The notes: a model not told the origin generated them from the letters alone. Shown: positions 1 through 7,854, numbered from the stretch's first letter. The stretch is 64,000 nucleotides of DNA from JBBECE01 sp040881985 (GCA_040881985.1 JBBECE010000010.1:1-64000); one strand, 5' to 3'. Numbers and translations: made by a program.

Positions 1-136
1 GCGCGGCCGACTACCGAATTGTCCATTCAGGCGTCCCCTCTACGCTCCATGATGGCCCGCTGGCCTGGCACCGAATAATGATATTCGTCGGCAGTCTCAT
101 ATCCTGAGGGTTATGTATTTCCTCCGCGCCGCCGCC
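1..136. other. Intergenic left edge with small dyad
   Basis: No gene is visible here. A perfect dyad, CGAATA-ATGA-TATTCG, lies at 72-87. It could be an operator for a gene to the left of the window, but nothing in view identifies its regulator. There is no terminator-like hairpin with a T run after the crotonase stop at 137. Confidence 0.3.
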
Positions 137-910
137 TCAGGCGAAACGCGGTTTCCGCTTCTCGATGAATGCCCGCAGCCCTTCCTCGGCGTCGGCGCCG
201 GTTTGACTCAGGGCTGCCGCTAGGCTCTCCGCATAGAGCCCGTCCTCAGCGGGCATCTTTGCGATCCGTGCGATCGACTGAACAATGAGGTAATTGATGG
301 TGGCGGAATTGCCCGCGATCTGTAGCGCCAGCTCCCTGGCCTTCTCAAGCGCTTCGCCTTGGCCGACTAGATAGTGCGCGAGGCCGAGCTGATGGCCTTC
401 TTCGGCCGAGTAGGTCCGGCCGGTCAGCATCATTTCCGTCAGCCGGTCGGGTCCAATAATTCCGGACAGCCGAACGCTGCCGCCGCCCCCAACGAAGATA
501 CCCCTCTGCGCTTCCGGCATGCGGAAGAGCGCTCCCGATTCGACGACGCGGACATGGCACGTCGCGGCAATCTCGAGCCCGCCACCTATGACCGCGCCGC
601 TCATTGCAGCAACGACCGGCACGCCGCCAAACTGGATGAGATTGGTCACCGCGTGCCAATTGCGCGAGTGACGCAACACTGCCTGCGGAGCGCGCTGCAT
701 CTGTTCGCCAAGATCGAGGCCGGACGAGAAATGCCCGCCATTGCCGGAAAGCACGACCACCTTCACACCATCCGGGATGGCGCCGAAGAAGGCCTGCATC
801 GCATCGACGGTCCGATCATTCACGGCGTTGCGCTTGGCCGGCCGGTTGAACGCCACGAAGGCAACTGGCCCCTCGACACGAACCTCCAGAACCGGATCGT
901 CGCTGCTCAC
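137..910 (-). CDS. Enoyl-CoA hydratase/isomerase (crotonase) family protein
   Basis: This 257-residue protein has the length and layout of a single-domain crotonase acting on CoA thioesters in the cytosol. The first oxyanion-hole segment HFSSGLDLGE is at about 60-69 and the second, AMSGAVIGGGLEIA, at about 102-115. Both glutamates used by true hydratases are present: E113 in GGGLEIA and E133 in MPEAQRG. It is read away from the MarR gene and shares a 144-bp promoter region with it. With the ligase, thiolase and SDR nearby it probably hydrates an enoyl-CoA or cleaves a hydroxyacyl-CoA (feruloyl-CoA hydratase-lyase type). Sequence alone does not separate these two. Confidence 0.85.
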   Translation of the reverse strand: MSSDDPVLEVRVEGPVAFVAFNRPAKRNAVNDRTVDAMQAFFGAIPDGVKVVVLSGNGGHFSSGLDLGEQMQRAPQAVLRHSRNWHAVTNLIQFGGVPVVAAMSGAVIGGGLEIAATCHVRVVESGALFRMPEAQRGIFVGGGGSVRLSGIIGPDRLTEMMLTGRTYSAEEGHQLGLAHYLVGQGEALEKARELALQIAGNSATINYLIVQSIARIAKMPAEDGLYAESLAAALSQTGADAEEGLRAFIEKRKPRFA

Positions 911-948
911 GCTTGGCGCTCCAGGCAGATTTTGATCGTCGCTAGAAA

Positions 949-965
949 TGTTCTACTATATAACA
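949..965. promoter_or_regulatory. Probable MarR operator in divergent promoter
   Basis: The 17-bp sequence TGTTCTA-CTA-TATAACA is an imperfect 7-3-7 dyad of the same length and spacing as the perfect dyad TGTTATG-ATA-CATAACA before the ligase gene (5833-5849). It covers likely -10 elements of both divergent genes, namely TATAGT on the minus strand and ACTATA or TATATA on the plus strand. A bound dimer would block both promoters. The link to the adjacent MarR protein is inferred. Confidence 0.65.
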
Positions 966-1054
966 ATCTGCCGTGCCAGAGCTTCGACTGCGTCCCTTTG
1001 CCTGAGACGAAACCCCGGCAGTCAGGGTGTGAGAACCGACCGGAATGAGTTGCA

Positions 1055-1516
1055 ATGAATGACGTGAAAGCGCCCGCCAGGAAGCGCCTCAGAACCGAAA
1101 CGGTGAGCGGCATCGTTGGCTACCGCCTCCGGCGGGCGCAGATGCATGTGTTCCAGCAGTTCAATCTGCACTTTGCCGAGTTCGACCTGCGGCCCGCCGA
1201 GTTCTCCGTGCTGGCGCTGATCGCCGACAACCCCGGCAGCAAGCAGACCGAGATTGCCCACGCGCTCGGCATCAAGCGCGCCAATTTCGTGGCGCTGATC
1301 AACGGGCTGGATGCACGCGGCCTGACCGAACGGCGCCTGCTCGCGGACGACCGCCGGTCGCATGCGCTGTTCCTCACGGCGCAGGGAGAGCGGTTGATGA
1401 CCAAGCTCAGCAAAGCGCAGACGGAGTTCGAAGCCAGCTGGATCGCCAAGCTCGGCGGCCCTGAAGCGCGCGACCAGCTTTTGTCCCTGCTCGACCGGCT
1501 TGTCACCAAGGACTAG
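1055..1516 (+). CDS. MarR-family transcriptional regulator
   Basis: The 153-residue protein has the MarR fold: an N-terminal dimerisation helix, a winged helix-turn-helix at about 60-85 (SKQTEIAHALGIKRANFVAL), a wing with LLADDRRSHALFLTAQG, and a C-terminal helix. MarR proteins usually repress and are released by a small ligand. FerC and CouR, which respond to hydroxycinnamoyl-CoA, are known members beside similar catabolic genes, so an acyl-CoA effector is a fair guess. It is divergent from the crotonase and its 3' end overlaps the convergent thioesterase gene by 4 bp. Two matching dyads (949-965 and 5833-5849) are its likely operators. Confidence 0.85.
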   Translation: MNDVKAPARKRLRTETVSGIVGYRLRRAQMHVFQQFNLHFAEFDLRPAEFSVLALIADNPGSKQTEIAHALGIKRANFVALINGLDARGLTERRLLADDRRSHALFLTAQGERLMTKLSKAQTEFEASWIAKLGGPEARDQLLSLLDRLVTKD

Positions 1517-1932
1517 CGCGACAGCGCGGCAATCACTTCCTGCGGGATCGGCCGGGATTTGATGCGCTCAGGATGATCAGGATCGACGTCGGCCCAGACG
1601 CGAACCTCGCGCGCTTCGATCGCCAGATCGCCGCCGTTGAACAGCCGGTGGCCGACGACGAAACTCGCGCGTTTGAACTCGGTGACGTTGGTCTCGATCG
1701 TCACCAAATCGCCGAAGCGGGACGGCTTCGAAAAAGTCGCACCAATATCGACGACAGGGATACCGACAATGTCGAAGCGCTTGATCCAGACGATCTTCTT
1801 CATGCCCAGCGCGACTTCGAGCAGGTAAGCGGTCGAGGCGTCGAACATGCGAAAATAGTTGGGGTAGTAGACGATGCCCGCGGGGTCACAGTCGCCGAAC
1901 TCGATCTCTATCTCGCGCCGATTGGTGAGCAT
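1513..1932 (-). CDS. Acyl-CoA thioesterase, hotdog fold (4-hydroxybenzoyl-CoA thioesterase type)
   Basis: The 139-residue protein is a single hotdog domain. Near the N-terminus it carries the 4HBT signature FGDCDPAGIVYYPNYF at about 12-27, whose aspartate and following residues form the active site in the 4-hydroxybenzoyl-CoA thioesterase group. It hydrolyses an acyl- or aroyl-CoA to the free acid and CoA. It follows the SDR gene by 9 bp on the same strand and closes the ligase-thiolase-SDR operon, so it may release the final product or recycle CoA. Its substrate cannot be read from sequence. Confidence 0.85.
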   Translation of the reverse strand: MLTNRREIEIEFGDCDPAGIVYYPNYFRMFDASTAYLLEVALGMKKIVWIKRFDIVGIPVVDIGATFSKPSRFGDLVTIETNVTEFKRASFVVGHRLFNGGDLAIEAREVRVWADVDPDHPERIKSRPIPQEVIAALSR

Positions 1933-1941
1933 TGCGGGTTC

Positions 1942-2703
1942 CTATTTCGGCTGCATGCGCAGCGCGCCGTCCAGTCGAACAACCTCACCATTGAAATAGT
2001 CGTTTTCGATCATGGCGATGGCGAGCTGGGCGAACTCGGACGGCTCGCCTAGCCGGGCCGGATAGGGGATCGAGCCACCAAGCGCGTCCTGCGCTTTCTG
2101 CGGCAGTTCGGCCAGCAGCGGCGTCTTGAACAGGCCCGGCGCAATAGTCAGAACGCGAATGCCGAAACGCGCCAGCTCGCGCGCCACCGGCAAGGTCAGG
2201 GCAGCGATTCCGCCCTTCGATGCGGCATAGGCCGCCTGCCCGATCTGGCCCTCGAACGCGGCAATTGAGGCGGTGGAAATGATGACGCCGCGCGCGCCAC
2301 TGGCCATCGGCCAGGCGACGCTCATCTCGGCGGCGGCCAGGCGGATCATGTTAAAGGTGCCGAGGAGGTTGACGCGGATGACTCGCTCGAACGCCTCGAG
2401 CGGCATTGGCCCCTCGCGCCCGACGACACGCGCTGGCGAAGCGATGCCTGCGCAATTGATCAGGATAGCGGGGGCACCGTGGGCTGCGCGTGCGGTGGCG
2501 AGTGCGGCGGCGGCGCTTGTCGGATCGGCGACATCGCACTGCGCGAAGACCCCATTTATTTCGCGGGCCACCGCTGCGCCCGTTTCGGCGTTGAGATCGA
2601 GAATGGCGACATGCGCGCCCTTGCTGGCCAGCGCACGCGCCGTTGCCGCACCGAGCCCCGACCCGCCGCCAGTCACGATCGCCGCGAGACCATCGATCTG
2701 CAA
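1942..2703 (-). CDS. SDR-family 3-hydroxyacyl-CoA dehydrogenase-like oxidoreductase
   Basis: This is a 253-residue classical short-chain dehydrogenase. The cofactor motif TGGGSGLG is at 11-18, NCAG at about 83-86, and the catalytic set is S146, Y159 and K163 (YAASKGG). An aspartate at the end of beta-2 (AILDLNAE) favours NAD over NADP. The whole protein resembles type II (HSD10-like) 3-hydroxyacyl-CoA dehydrogenases. It sits 3 bp after the thiolase gene, which fits the oxidation step between hydration and thiolysis in beta-oxidation. Substrate range is not determined. Confidence 0.85.
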   Translation of the reverse strand: MQIDGLAAIVTGGGSGLGAATARALASKGAHVAILDLNAETGAAVAREINGVFAQCDVADPTSAAAALATARAAHGAPAILINCAGIASPARVVGREGPMPLEAFERVIRVNLLGTFNMIRLAAAEMSVAWPMASGARGVIISTASIAAFEGQIGQAAYAASKGGIAALTLPVARELARFGIRVLTIAPGLFKTPLLAELPQKAQDALGGSIPYPARLGEPSEFAQLAIAMIENDYFNGEVVRLDGALRMQPK

Positions 2704-2706
2704 GCC

Positions 2707-3954
2707 TCAGGCCTCCGGATTTTCGAAGAGCAGCGCGATCCCCTGCCCGCCACCGATGCAGGCCGAGGCGATCCCGTAGCGCAGGCCCGACCGGCGCAAC
2801 TCACGTGCCAGGGTGATCGCCAGCCGCACACCTGTCGCGCCGAGTGGATGGCCGATGGCGATCGCGCCGCCATTGACGTTGAGCCTGTCTTCGTCGAGGC
2901 CGAGTTCCCTGGCGCACGCGAGGATCTGGGCACCGAAGGCTTCGTTTATCTCGAACCGATCGATCTGATCGAGCGTCAAACCCGCACCATCCAGCAGAGC
3001 ACGAATAGCCGGGGCCGGTCCGATCCCCATGATGTGCGGTGGCACGCCGACAGAGACGCCGGCGATGATCCGCGCAAACGGCGCGAGCCCCTTCGACTTC
3101 GCATAGTCCGATGAACCAACCAGAGCCGCTGCAGCGCCATCGACGATCGCCGACGAATTGCCGCCGGTCTGCACGCCGCCAAAGGCGGGCCTGAGTTTGG
3201 CCAACACTTCGTAGGGTGAGGGCCGGACGTGGCTGTCGGCGACGACGTTCTCAACGCCCTTGCCCAGCTTGATCCCCCGCGACTGCATGCCGTCGATGTC
3301 GAAGCTCTCATTGCTGACCGGGGTGATTTCCGCATCGAAGAAACCCGCCTCACGTGCCTTGATAGCGCGGTCGAAACTGCACGCCGCGAAGCGGTCCACC
3401 TCCTCGCGGGTGATGCCGTATTGCTTCGCGAGATTCTCGGCGGTGTCGCCCATGTTGCAGAGGACCGCCGGGTCCAACAGGGCCTCCCAGAGGAAATCCT
3501 TGAACTCCACCCCGCCCATTGGAAAGCCGTTCCTGTGGGTATAGGCCGCGATAGGGTTGCGGCTCATGGACTCTGTCCCGACCCCCAGCGCGAGATCGAC
3601 ACGACCGAGCGACACCGCATCGGACGCCTGGACCAGCACTTCGAGGCCGGTGCCGCAGATCCGCTGCACCAGATGTGCCGGACGCTCGACCGGCACGCCG
3701 GCGTAGAGGCCGATATGGCGCGGTGTGAGATAGGCATCGAACGAGGCTTGCGCCATGCTTCCTGCGATCGTCGTGCCGATATCGCCTGCATCGACCCCTG
3801 TGGCTGCGATCGCCGCGCGGGCTGCCTTGATGCCCAGGTCGATCGGCGAGATAGCCGAAAGAGCGCCGCGATAGTCAACGAACGGCGTCCGGATCCCGCC
3901 GATAAGCCATGCGTCATCGAAGGTGGCGCGGAGGCCCTTTGCATTGGCGGTCAC
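2707..3954 (-). CDS. Thiolase-family acetyl-CoA acyltransferase
   Basis: This thiolase of about 415 residues has all three active-site regions: the nucleophile cysteine in VQRICGTGLEVL, the histidine in GGAIAIGHPLGATG, and the second cysteine in IASACIGGGQG near the C-terminus. It cleaves 3-ketoacyl-CoA to acetyl-CoA plus a shortened acyl-CoA. I prefer the GTG at 3954, which overlaps the ligase stop codon as GTGA and has AAAGG upstream. An ATG at 3978, inside the ligase gene, would add eight residues. It is the second gene of the ligase-led operon. Confidence 0.85.
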   Translation of the reverse strand: MTANAKGLRATFDDAWLIGGIRTPFVDYRGALSAISPIDLGIKAARAAIAATGVDAGDIGTTIAGSMAQASFDAYLTPRHIGLYAGVPVERPAHLVQRICGTGLEVLVQASDAVSLGRVDLALGVGTESMSRNPIAAYTHRNGFPMGGVEFKDFLWEALLDPAVLCNMGDTAENLAKQYGITREEVDRFAACSFDRAIKAREAGFFDAEITPVSNESFDIDGMQSRGIKLGKGVENVVADSHVRPSPYEVLAKLRPAFGGVQTGGNSSAIVDGAAAALVGSSDYAKSKGLAPFARIIAGVSVGVPPHIMGIGPAPAIRALLDGAGLTLDQIDRFEINEAFGAQILACARELGLDEDRLNVNGGAIAIGHPLGATGVRLAITLARELRRSGLRYGIASACIGGGQGIALLFENPEA

Positions 3955-5819
3955 TGGGCAGCCTTTCGCGCAAAACACATAACGTGGCCGGGGACGGGCT
4001 CAGCATAGAGGTCGTCAACCAACTCTATGCGCGCGGCCATCACGGCACGCTGATTGATCGAGCCCTTATCGGTGATCTCGCCGGCATCGATCGAGGGCGG
4101 CATGGCGAGGAGGATGGCGCGCGCCACATGGCCGGCGCTGCCGGTGGCCCGGGCAGCTAGGTCGTCGAGCCGGCCCTGGAAGGCGGCCCGCACCGCTGTG
4201 TGAGCGACGATCGCACCGGCGTCAGTGTCGGACGCAAGGCCAGCGAGCAAGCGGCACGCTTCGAGATCGGCAAAGATCAACGCGCCGATGTGATTGCGAT
4301 CGAGGCCGGTCAGGACGACGTCGCGGATCAGGGGCGCGCAGGCCGCATTCACTCCCGCCCGGACGCCGCCCATATGGACCCAGGTACCGGTTGCCAGCTT
4401 GAAATCCTCGCTCACCCGCCCGTCGAAAACGAAGCCGCGCGTGATGTCAGCCGGATCGGCGAATTTCAGCGCATCACCAATCTTGTAATAGCCCTCCTCG
4501 TCGAAGGACTCGGCGGTCTTGTCGGGCTGCTTCCAATAGCCGGGCGTGACGTTTGGACCGCGGAGACGAAGTTCGAGCTTCTCGCCATTTGGCACGAGCT
4601 TGACCTCAAGCCCGGCCGCGGGCAGCCCGACCAGCCCGGCACGATCCACTGCCCAAGTGGTCGTGAAGGCGAACGGCGCGGTTTCGGTAGAACCATACCC
4701 GGCAATGATCATGATGCGCTCGCCGGTCGCGGCAAGGGCGGCCCGGTCAAGTTGGTCCCAGACATGCTGGGAGAGGCTGGCGCCGGCGTATTGCATGAGG
4801 CGCAGGCGGCTGAAGAAATTGTCGCGGAGCGCCGGCTTGGTGATGAGATGGTCGACCAGCAGTTCATAGCCCTTGGGGACGTTGAAGTAGAGCGTCGGAG
4901 CGACATCCTCGAGGTTGCTAACTGTCCGCTTGATGCCCTCCGGGGTCGCCAGCCCATCGTCGACATAGAAGCTGCCGCCATTGTAGAGCGCGATTCCAAG
5001 ATTGTGGCTGCCACCAGCAACATGGTTCCATGGCATCCAGTCGACCAGCACCGGCGGCTCGTCCGCGAGGAAGGCTAGCGCGGTCCGGATCATCTCCTGG
5101 TTGCAGGTCAGCATACGCTGGGTGGTGATCACGGCCTTGGGCATGCCGGTCGAGCCGGAGGTGAAGAGAAACTTGGCGATGGTCTCCGGCACGACCCTGG
5201 CATTGGCTGCATCGACTGCACCGGTGACCGCGGTTGAAGCCAGTTCGTCGAACATCCGTACATCGCGGCCGGGCGGCGGATTCCTGCGGACCACTAGCGG
5301 CAGCGCCGGGTCGATCGCTGCAGAAATAGCCGATGCAAACTTATGGCCGTCACTGGCATAGACCATGCCGGGCTCGAGCAGTCCGACGATATGCTTCAGT
5401 TTGGCGTAGTCCTTCGACACCACCGAGTAGGCCGGCGAGACCGGCGCGTGAGGAACGCTCGCAAGCATCGCGGCGTAACCCAGCAGCGCGTGTTCGATCT
5501 CGTTGCCGGAGAGAATGAGGAGCGGGTGTTCGGCCGAGAGCGAGGCGTCGAGCATTGCCTGCGCCAAGTGCCGAATGGTCCTGCTCGCCTCGGCATAGGT
5601 GACGGTTCGCCAGCCACCATTGTCGCCATGATCGGCAACAAAGATTGCATCGGGGGTTCGGTGTGCCCACTCGTCGAGCCGATCTGTCATCGCGCGCGGA
5701 TAGGGACCGAGCGCTTCCATGGAACGGACGTATGTGGTGCCGTCGAGCCGAGTCTCGGCTTCGGCTCGCATCGAACCCATGCGAACAGGGCGAAGGCGCG
5801 GACCTGGTCCAGCGTTCAT
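3951..5819 (-). CDS. AMP-binding acyl/aroyl-CoA ligase, feruloyl-CoA synthase-like
   Basis: The 622-residue protein belongs to the ANL adenylating superfamily. The P-loop-like motif FLFTSGSTGMPKAV (about 215-228), the region GYGSTETAPF and the GDA segment of the A8 region are all present. Overall layout matches the feruloyl-CoA synthase group, which activates a carboxylic acid with ATP and CoA. A good GGAGG precedes the ATG by 5 nt. It leads a tight operon of ligase, thiolase, SDR and thioesterase, under a promoter with a perfect TTGACA -35 and a 17-bp dyad over the -10 zone. The acid may be ferulate, another phenylpropanoid or another hydrophobic acid; ferulate is an inference from family resemblance. 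Confidence 0.8.
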   Translation of the reverse strand: MNAGPGPRLRPVRMGSMRAEAETRLDGTTYVRSMEALGPYPRAMTDRLDEWAHRTPDAIFVADHGDNGGWRTVTYAEASRTIRHLAQAMLDASLSAEHPLLILSGNEIEHALLGYAAMLASVPHAPVSPAYSVVSKDYAKLKHIVGLLEPGMVYASDGHKFASAISAAIDPALPLVVRRNPPPGRDVRMFDELASTAVTGAVDAANARVVPETIAKFLFTSGSTGMPKAVITTQRMLTCNQEMIRTALAFLADEPPVLVDWMPWNHVAGGSHNLGIALYNGGSFYVDDGLATPEGIKRTVSNLEDVAPTLYFNVPKGYELLVDHLITKPALRDNFFSRLRLMQYAGASLSQHVWDQLDRAALAATGERIMIIAGYGSTETAPFAFTTTWAVDRAGLVGLPAAGLEVKLVPNGEKLELRLRGPNVTPGYWKQPDKTAESFDEEGYYKIGDALKFADPADITRGFVFDGRVSEDFKLATGTWVHMGGVRAGVNAACAPLIRDVVLTGLDRNHIGALIFADLEACRLLAGLASDTDAGAIVAHTAVRAAFQGRLDDLAARATGSAGHVARAILLAMPPSIDAGEITDKGSINQRAVMAARIELVDDLYAEPVPGHVMCFARKAAQ

Positions 5820-5832
5820 GTCGTCCTCCGAT

Positions 5833-5867
5833 TGTTATGATACATAACATACGGCCAGAGCTGTCAA
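5833..5867 (-). promoter_or_regulatory. Promoter and MarR-type operator of the ligase operon
   Basis: Read on the minus strand, a consensus TTGACA lies at 5867-5862. The perfect dyad TGTTATG-ATA-CATAACA (5833-5849) covers the place where the -10 must fall (TGTATC with a 17-nt spacer, or TATGTA with 15 nt). The ligase Shine-Dalgarno follows directly. An operator in this position would block RNA polymerase. It matches the dyad at 949-965. Confidence 0.7.
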
Positions 5868-6011
5868 GCTGGCGATGCCGGGGGCCAAGTGCATCTGACG
5901 CGTGTGCAAGTCGCGACCCTGGGAGCACGGTCGAGCGACCGCTGCTTGGACAAACGCCTAGGAGGATCGGATGCTTTATCGGGCAGATGCCCTTGCGGCG
6001 GATTTGGAGCG

Positions 6012-6440
6012 AGTCCTGGGGTCCGCGTATGGAGCACATCTTGCGCAAGCCAATCCTTGCCCTGCTCGATCAACCTTCTGCAACGATGCCGGATATCCTG
6101 CCGCCCCTGATGAGCAGTATTTTCCGGTCCGGGATCATTGCCAACCTTCAAAAACGAACAAGCGCGCCGGTTCTGTTGCGACGGGCTTCCCAAGTATCCA
6201 TTCCAACTCAAAGCCGACGGCATCTCGCCGATTCAGGACAAGGTGGGCGTGTTCCTCGCGGATCCTAAGCTCAGGCATTCTCACTCGGCCGGATGGAAAT
6301 ACCCGGCTACGCACCATCATGGGCGAAGGGCGGGTTCTGTTGGTGAAACTGTCGCAGGCAAGATCGGCGCCGACAGATCGTCGCTGCTTTGGCGGTCTCC
6401 AAGTGACCTCCTTCGGCTCACGAGGGATGCTCTCGAGGAT
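6012..6440 (+). pseudogene. Frameshifted remnant of a conjugative-type ATPase (DUF87/TraG-TraM-recognition class)
   Basis: No single frame is open, but pieces in three plus-strand frames line up in order with the central part of large ATPases linked to type IV secretion and conjugation. The pieces are SWGPRMEHILRKPILALLD, then GISPIQDKVGVFLADPKLR, then RLRTIMGEGRVLLVKLSQ, then GKIGADRSSLL, then GGLQVTSFGSRGMLSR. Family members read PIQNKVGxFL..., then MDEGxxLLVNLSKGxIGED..., then SxLLGxxLVT. At least three frame changes separate the blocks. Both ends of the gene are missing, and the remnant stops at the tRNA-Gly half. I matched it from memory of the family. Confidence 0.65.
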
Positions 6441-6441
6441 T

Positions 6442-6478
6442 TTGGGAAGCTTCTGCTCTACCATTGAGCTACGCCCGC
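6442..6478 (-). pseudogene. 5' half of tRNA-Gly(CCC)
   Basis: From 6478 down to 6442 the minus strand has an intact acceptor 5' strand (GCGGGCG), D arm (TAGCTCAATGGTAGAGC), anticodon 5' stem and loop (TTCCCAA, anticodon CCC). The match to alphaproteobacterial tRNA-Gly(CCC) then stops: no anticodon 3' stem, T arm or 3' acceptor strand follows. A break at the anticodon loop is typical of tyrosine-integrase attachment sites. This copy cannot make a tRNA; a complete gene should lie elsewhere. Confidence 0.75.
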
Positions 6479-6534
6479 CCGGCCGTGTTTCTTGCGGCAA
6501 TCCACGCCCGGAATCAAGGGGCGGGGGGCCCGGC

Positions 6535-7656
6535 TCAGCGCGCCGCCTCGAACGGCTTGAAGTGCTTGGAGAGTTTCAGGGTCTGGGCCTGGTAGTTGGA
6601 GCCAATGTCCGACCCGTAGAGAAGCGCCGGGCGCTCGGCCATGCGCTCATAAACCAGCCGACCGATGGTCTGGCCGTGTTCGACGAGGAACGGCACTTCC
6701 CGGCTCCTGACCTCAAGGACCGCCCGGCTGCCCTGCCCGCCGGCCTCGGCATGGCCGAAGCCGGGATCGAAAAACCCGGCGTAATGGACGCGGAACTCCC
6801 CGACCAGGGGATCGAAAGGGACCATTTCGGCGGCATAGTCGGGCGGCACATGCACCGCCTCGCGCGAGACGAGAATGTAAAACTCGTCGGGATCGAGGAT
6901 CAGTGCGCCATTGCCCCGGTCGGCGAGCGGGTCCCAAAAGTCGAGCACGTCAAGGGCACCGACCTTGTCGACATCGATGACGGCGGTGTAGCGCCTGGAG
7001 CGAAAGCCGATAATGCCGGCGCGCGCCGAGCCCTTGAGATCAATGGAGAGGGAAACGCCCTCGCCCACCACGGCGTCGGGATCGAAAACGAGCGTTTCGG
7101 TGGCGTGGAGTGCGCGATGCTCGTCGACCGAAAGGCGCGTGTCGCCGCGCCGGAACCGGATTTGCGACAGGCGCGAGCCGGTGCGCACCAAAATCGGGAA
7201 GGTGCGCGGGCTAATTTCGAGATAGAGCGGGCCTTGGTATCCGTCGTCGGCGGTATCGAAGGCGCGGGCGCGATCGGCGATGACGCGGGTGAATACGTCG
7301 AGCCGGCCGGTCGAACTTTTGGGATTGGTGACGGCGGCGACGCCCTTCGGCAGGCGCAGGGATTCGATCAGCGGCACGATATAGACGCAGCCGCGCTCGA
7401 GCACCGCGCCTTTGGTGAGGTCAATCTCGTGCAGGCGGAGCGATTCGATGCGCTCGGCAACGGTCAGTTTCGGGCCTGGCAAAAACGACGCGCGGACGCG
7501 ATAGGCGATGCGCCCAAGCCGCAAATCGAGGCTCGCGGGCTGCACTTGTGCGTCCTCGATGGCGGGCGAGGCGAGGATGCCGCCGGCGCGGGCCAGCTCG
7601 GCAATCATCCGCGCCGAGAAAATGCCGGGCGTCTCTTTGGCGGCCGCCGCGTTCAT
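6535..7656 (-). CDS. dcd: 2'-deoxycytidine 5'-triphosphate deaminase, long alphaproteobacterial form
   Basis: The 373-residue protein deaminates dCTP to dUTP for thymidylate synthesis. It contains two dCTP-deaminase/dUTPase-like domains in tandem, which is the usual long form in alphaproteobacteria. The first carries NPKSSTGRLDVFTRVIAD and DGYQGPLYLEISP; the second carries GSRAVLEVRSREVPFLVEHG. Start ATG 7656 is chosen because GGAGGGTT precedes it by 8-9 nt. The same frame stays open far upstream, but that part is only the complement of metZ. It stands alone between the scar and metZ. Confidence 0.85.
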   Translation of the reverse strand: MNAAAAKETPGIFSARMIAELARAGGILASPAIEDAQVQPASLDLRLGRIAYRVRASFLPGPKLTVAERIESLRLHEIDLTKGAVLERGCVYIVPLIESLRLPKGVAAVTNPKSSTGRLDVFTRVIADRARAFDTADDGYQGPLYLEISPRTFPILVRTGSRLSQIRFRRGDTRLSVDEHRALHATETLVFDPDAVVGEGVSLSIDLKGSARAGIIGFRSRRYTAVIDVDKVGALDVLDFWDPLADRGNGALILDPDEFYILVSREAVHVPPDYAAEMVPFDPLVGEFRVHYAGFFDPGFGHAEAGGQGSRAVLEVRSREVPFLVEHGQTIGRLVYERMAERPALLYGSDIGSNYQAQTLKLSKHFKPFEAAR

Positions 7657-7736
7657 CGGATCAACCCTCCTCCCCTCCCGATAGCACAACAGCCGCAATT
7701 GACGCCAAGGTGCAATCGGTCCTAGAAAGCCGCCAA

Positions 7737-7811
7737 GGGTGGTGATTTGGCCGGTCGGATTGCAGGCCACCCGGGGCCGCAAGGCTTGGAGATTAACTGC
7801 TAAAGCTGACC
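7737..7811 (+). ncRNA. SAM-II riboswitch aptamer
   Basis: The sequence has the hallmarks of the SAM-II (metA-motif) aptamer. Helix P1 pairs GGGTGG (7737-7742) with CCACCC (7767-7772). The loop carries the conserved GATTTG and ATTGCAG, and GCTAAAG appears downstream at 7799-7805. A pseudoknot can pair GGTCGG (7753-7758) with CTGACC (7806-7811), with one G-T pair. SAM-II elements are known upstream of methionine biosynthesis genes in alphaproteobacteria; here it precedes metZ. Binding of S-adenosylmethionine should lower metZ expression. Confidence 0.88.
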
Positions 7812-7813
7812 AT

Positions 7814-7839
7814 AACCGGCCGTTCGAGGCCGGTTTTTT
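7814..7839 (+). terminator. Intrinsic terminator of the SAM-II riboswitch
   Basis: An 8-bp stem, AACCGGCC with GGCCGGTT around the loop GTTCGA, is followed by a run of T, 15 nt before the metZ start. It lies 2 nt after the aptamer. Its 5' arm ACCGGCC (7815-7821) is also complementary to GGCCGGT (7749-7755) inside the aptamer, so terminator and anti-terminator pairings exclude each other. Confidence 0.8.
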
Positions 7840-7854
7840 GTTGGAGATTCTGTG

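Larger units (their letters stand above)
5870..6534. other. Gene-free scar between catabolic cluster and dcd
   Basis: Apart from the broken ATPase (6012-6440) and the tRNA-Gly half (6442-6478) I see no functional gene in this stretch. The part from 5870 to 6011 has no recognisable coding content, although it may hold more eroded sequence of the same ATPase. The catabolic cluster lies on one side and core genes on the other. Confidence 0.55.

Noticed and set aside
6135..6500. Minus-strand open frame of 121 residues over the scar
   Set aside because: It translates the tRNA half and the antisense of the broken ATPase and has no domain.
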